Source: JAIYCX01 sp964353175
GTDB lineage: Bacteria; Bdellovibrionota_C; UBA2361; SZUA-149; DAOLCO01
Length of the DNA stretch: 64,000 nt
NCBI GenBank assembly: GCA_964353175.1
Contig: CAYGUX010000014.1
Coordinates: 8,503-72,502 of the forward strand
Reading direction: 5' to 3'
Numbering within the stretch: position 1 is the stretch's first letter; every line of letters begins with the position of its first letter. The translations under genes and the position numbers were made by a program. The notes below the pieces were generated by a model. It was not told the DNA's origin, ran no database searches, and saw only the letters and a list, made by a program, of their open reading frames with translations. Shown in pieces: positions 61,629-64,000 of this stretch.

Positions 61629-62690
61629 TCAATCTATCTCCAAAATATAAAACTCTCCCTCACCCTCTCCACTTACCAACAACTGATTCTTATCATTTAT
61701 AAGATAGTAAAAACTTGAAATGGCATGGCCAACTCTCTGCTCTATAGAGATTACAGGCTTATTTATTTCTGAAATAAAGACCTCTCCTTCAATTGAGAAC
61801 AAAACAGTTTTATTGTCATTCAAAGAAACTCCGACGGTATTTACAGAAAGATCTTCTGGATACACGTCCGTCGTTACTCCTGCAGCAACAACTAAAACTC
61901 TCTCCCGAGGATTATTCAGACCCTCCAATCTATCGATCAAGATCTCACCTGAATTATTAATATCTACTGCTGACGAGCTACTCGTGTCATCTTGCACACT
62001 ACTAGATAAAATCATCAATTCTTTAGATCCTATCCTTGCCGCATAATAATTATTATACGAATCAACACTATTTTCAAAGGCTAAAGTAGCTAAAATCTCA
62101 CCAGCATTATTGACAGCCTTCACACTAAGGACACTAAAGTTTGAAGGAAGTGCCTCTATATTCACAGGATTTAAATTATGAAACAAGTACATTTCAAGAT
62201 GATCTTCCCTTCCTGCTAAATACTCGCCATTATCACTAATAGCATCAAAACATTTATCTAATTTTACAAAACTTTTACCGTCATACAAATAACTAACTGG
62301 AGGAATCTCTTCGATATCTGGCCTAGATAAAGGCTGCGTGGGGTTTAAAAGAATCTTACCGTCATCACTAAATCCAGAAATTTTAAAATCCAAAGAGACA
62401 TTCGCAGGAAGAATTGAAAGTACCTCTGGCAACTTTGGTAGAGATTTAATCCCACTACCTTCACTCCAAATCGCGATACTTCCATCAGAACATTGTAAAG
62501 CAACTTCAGAATTATTATTAAATTTCACAGGCGCACAAGTCTCGCCAGTGCCAAGCTTTGCCACAATCTTCTTACCCACCAAAACCTGATCGACTTTTTT
62601 ATCTCCAAGCTCCCTAGACCCATCCTCAGAAATCATGGAACAAGCTTGTAAAAACATAACAGATATAAGTAATCCACGAGCAAACACCAT
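61629..62690 (-). CDS. Lipoprotein with HAF-like beta repeats
   Basis: 353 residues from the ATG at 62690, which opens a lipoprotein signal: MVFARGLLISVMFLQACS with lipobox LQAC. The mature part has at least six related strands of the type (I/V)N(N/D)xGEIL: FSDDGKILL, ISDNGEYLA, VNNAGEILA, INNSGEILI, LNDNKTVLF and INDKNQLLV, like HAF-family extracellular repeats or a beta-propeller. Its frame is continuous upstream with a nitronate-monooxygenase remnant (62691-62900), so a 423-residue chimera starting at 62900 is also possible; the lipobox makes the shorter form more likely. Confidence 0.7.
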   Translation of the reverse strand: MVFARGLLISVMFLQACSMISEDGSRELGDKKVDQVLVGKKIVAKLGTGETCAPVKFNNNSEVALQCSDGSIAIWSEGSGIKSLPKLPEVLSILPANVSLDFKISGFSDDGKILLNPTQPLSRPDIEEIPPVSYLYDGKSFVKLDKCFDAISDNGEYLAGREDHLEMYLFHNLNPVNIEALPSNFSVLSVKAVNNAGEILATLAFENSVDSYNNYYAARIGSKELMILSSSVQDDTSSSSAVDINNSGEILIDRLEGLNNPRERVLVVAAGVTTDVYPEDLSVNTVGVSLNDNKTVLFSIEGEVFISEINKPVISIEQRVGHAISSFYYLINDKNQLLVSGEGEGEFYILEID

Positions 62691-62900
62691 TACCGAAAAT
62701 GCCTTGTTTGTAAGTTTTTTTACTTTTTTTATTTCTTCCCCTAATTTCTTAGCACTTAAATATCCTGCTCCTATAGAACCTAAACCTCCGCATTCGGACA
62801 CAGCACTTACAAGTTCAGGTGTACATGGACCACCTGCCATTGGGGCTTGAATTATGGGGTATTGAATATTCAACGAAGCAAGTAAATCTGAAATTTTCAT
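62691..62900 (-). pseudogene. 5' remnant of a nitronate monooxygenase
   Basis: The first ~70 codons of the frame starting at 62900 read NIQYPIIQAPMAGGPCTPEL, VSECGGLGSIGAGYLS and KLTNKAFSV, the N-terminal FMN-binding part of nitronate monooxygenase / 2-nitropropane dioxygenase. The family needs about 320 or more residues; here the match ends at the lipoprotein's signal peptide and no further NMO sequence follows. The remnant is in frame with the lipoprotein gene. It probably records a deletion or insertion that joined the two genes. Confidence 0.75.
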
Positions 62901-62926
62901 TTATAACTGGGGTGTTTTAGAGACAA

Positions 62927-63427
62927 CTACCGAACTAAAAATTCGGCCTTCTGCTCTGGAGATAAATTTGACACGTCAAGGGTATGTACATTTTCATACC
63001 CACTTGCCTTAAGTACAGGCCAAGCCTGGATTGTCATAGGAATCATTCTCGACATGTGGCCAACAAACGATGCGTCACACACTAGTACTACATGAACCAT
63101 CTTGTCAGGAATATTTTTTTCCAAAGTATGCTCTGTAAGCTCCGTCAGAGGAATATTAATCGAATCCTTGATGTGCTTTTGATCAAAGCCTAACTGAGAA
63201 CGCACGTCTAGAATGACAACTTTGCTATTCTTATGTAAGGATAGAAATCCTTCGAGATCTAATTCTGCCTCTTCCATACCGTCCAAGTAGTTTCGAAACC
63301 CCCTAACATCAACTTCCTTCTTCTTAGAACTAGGGGATGGGGGAAGCTCTTCTGCAAAAGCACTAATTCTAGCATCGATGCAAACGAACGCACAACATAG
63401 GTAAAATATCTTCTTAAACGTATTCAT
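62927..63427 (-). CDS. Exported rhodanese-like protein
   Basis: 166 residues from the ATG at 63427, which gives a proper signal peptide (MNTFKKIFYLCCAFVCIDA..., ending AFA/E); an ATG six codons upstream (63445) is less suitable. The rhodanese domain has VILDVRSQLGFDQKHIKDSI and a loop with the catalytic-type Cys in VVLVCDASF. It is therefore a periplasmic single-domain sulfurtransferase candidate, perhaps acting on sulfide, cyanide or protein thiols. 26 bases upstream of the chimeric lipoprotein frame. Confidence 0.82.
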   Translation of the reverse strand: MNTFKKIFYLCCAFVCIDARISAFAEELPPSPSSKKKEVDVRGFRNYLDGMEEAELDLEGFLSLHKNSKVVILDVRSQLGFDQKHIKDSINIPLTELTEHTLEKNIPDKMVHVVLVCDASFVGHMSRMIPMTIQAWPVLKASGYENVHTLDVSNLSPEQKAEFLVR

Positions 63428-63445
63428 GTATACAAAGTATGTCAT

Positions 63446-64000
63446 ACATTATAGCAAATCAAGATGGGAAACCATTCATATAGAGAATATTCGGGAGAAC
63501 TGAATACCTACCGCAATTCGCTAAGAAATTTTAGCAAAGAAAGAGGGAGAAGGCTTTCGCTAAGGATTATTTGGTTGATGACGAGTGGGAAACCGGCCCA
63601 TGGCCAGAGGAAGATTCCTTCGTTTTCGTCTACTCCGAGTATTCAGAGGATGATGATGGAACAGAAATTCTTCAACGTAAACGTCTGCCCACCCCCCTGC
63701 TGAAATGGAGGCTGGGTGGAAAGATCTCTGTCATGGGAGCAAGGAAACCCAAAATCAGGGCACCACGAGGATCTCACTGCTTCAACCATGAGCAACGCCG
63801 TGGTCACGGAGCATGGAGACGTTCCGTAGCATTGGTCCGCAGGGAGAAGCGTTCTTTCCTGTATTCTATGACTGAGCAGGAAGGAGAAAATATTCTCTCT
63901 TAAAATCAACGTAGCAATTCCGAACTGACGCTGAGCTCTACATTTGTAAGCGTCCACAATATGCCGTTCTACTCCTATTAGTAAATTTTTTCTAAGCTCA
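63446..64000 (+). pseudogene. Probable frameshifted small gene; rest unassigned
   Basis: Two overlapping plus-strand frames look like halves of one protein: 63464-63545 (MGNHSYREYSGELNTYRNSL...RNFSKE) and a second frame from about 63541 (REKAFAKDYLVDDEWETGPW, then PEEDSFVFVYSEYSEDDDG). One extra G in the GGG at about 63545-63547 would join them into a coherent acidic protein. After about 63660 the translation becomes low-quality (Arg-rich). No family recognised. The last 100 bases (63904-64000) show nothing. Confidence 0.3.

Noticed and set aside
63643..63957. 104-codon minus-strand frame at the right edge
   Set aside because: Antisense to the better-looking plus-strand frames and without family resemblance.
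1..64000. CRISPR arrays, rRNA or tRNA genes, complete insertion sequences
   Set aside because: No regularly spaced direct repeats, no tRNA cloverleaf, no rRNA stretch and no transposase reading frame were found.

Overview
The window is AT-rich, mostly ordinary chromosomal DNA of a Gram-negative bacterium. Outer-membrane LptD, a PBP1b-type cell-wall synthase, lipoproteins, flagellar FlgK/FlgL behind a sigma-54-type promoter, an NtrY-like kinase and a PyrR-controlled pyr operon together fit a deltaproteobacterial-grade lineage (Bdellovibrionota / Myxococcota / Desulfobacterota-like). No rRNA or tRNA is present, so the lineage is inference only.

Layout. 1-2.9 kb: pyrR-pyrB-pyrC operon (minus strand) with promoter and PyrR-binding loop; pyrC is cut by the left edge. 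2.9-8.3 kb: a Ser/Thr kinase, a candidate small RNA with a strong terminator, and ruvA-ruvB-ntrY. 8.4-10.8 kb: PBP1b. 10.8-21.6 kb: envelope glycan genes (GT39 transferase, flippase, two GT4 transferases, UDP-GlcNAc 2-epimerase) plus two large secreted Asp-rich-repeat proteins, one carrying a ten-G tract. 22-26.8 kb: genes of unknown function and a small structured cassette. 27-29.8 kb: flgK-flgL. 29.8-34.4 kb: mdh-sucC-sucD-ndk-rlmN. 34.6-39.3 kb: a sugar-phosphate transferase, a fused lipB-lipA gene and pyruvate dehydrogenase E2. 39.7-40.8 kb: an isolated transglutaminase-like gene in repeat-rich DNA. 40.8-47.8 kb: rfbA-rfbB-rfbD-manC-gmd-rmd plus an unknown gene (dTDP- and GDP-deoxysugar synthesis). 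47.9-51.4 kb: accD-lptD. 51.6-55.2 kb: Nif3-like protein, pgk, a substrate-binding protein. 55.3-59.3 kb: an ECF sigma factor / NrsF-type anti-sigma pair divergent from a bufferin (copper-binding RiPP) operon, with near-identical TGTAAC-N17-CGAA promoters on both sides. 59.4-64 kb: Smr protein, a membrane coiled-coil protein in inverted-repeat-rich DNA, a chimeric lipoprotein, a rhodanese and a probably broken gene.

The most unusual signal is a pair of related ~150-nt elements (53871-54021, read on the minus strand; 61483-61622, read on the plus strand). Each is closed by a long perfect inverted repeat and holds two inner hairpins. The stem sequences differ between the copies but the pairing is kept, while three junction strands (GAGCGGGCTTGT, ACGGCCTTT, AAAAAAGCGAG) are identical. 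I do not recognise this family. The bufferin locus is the clearest complete functional system in the window.
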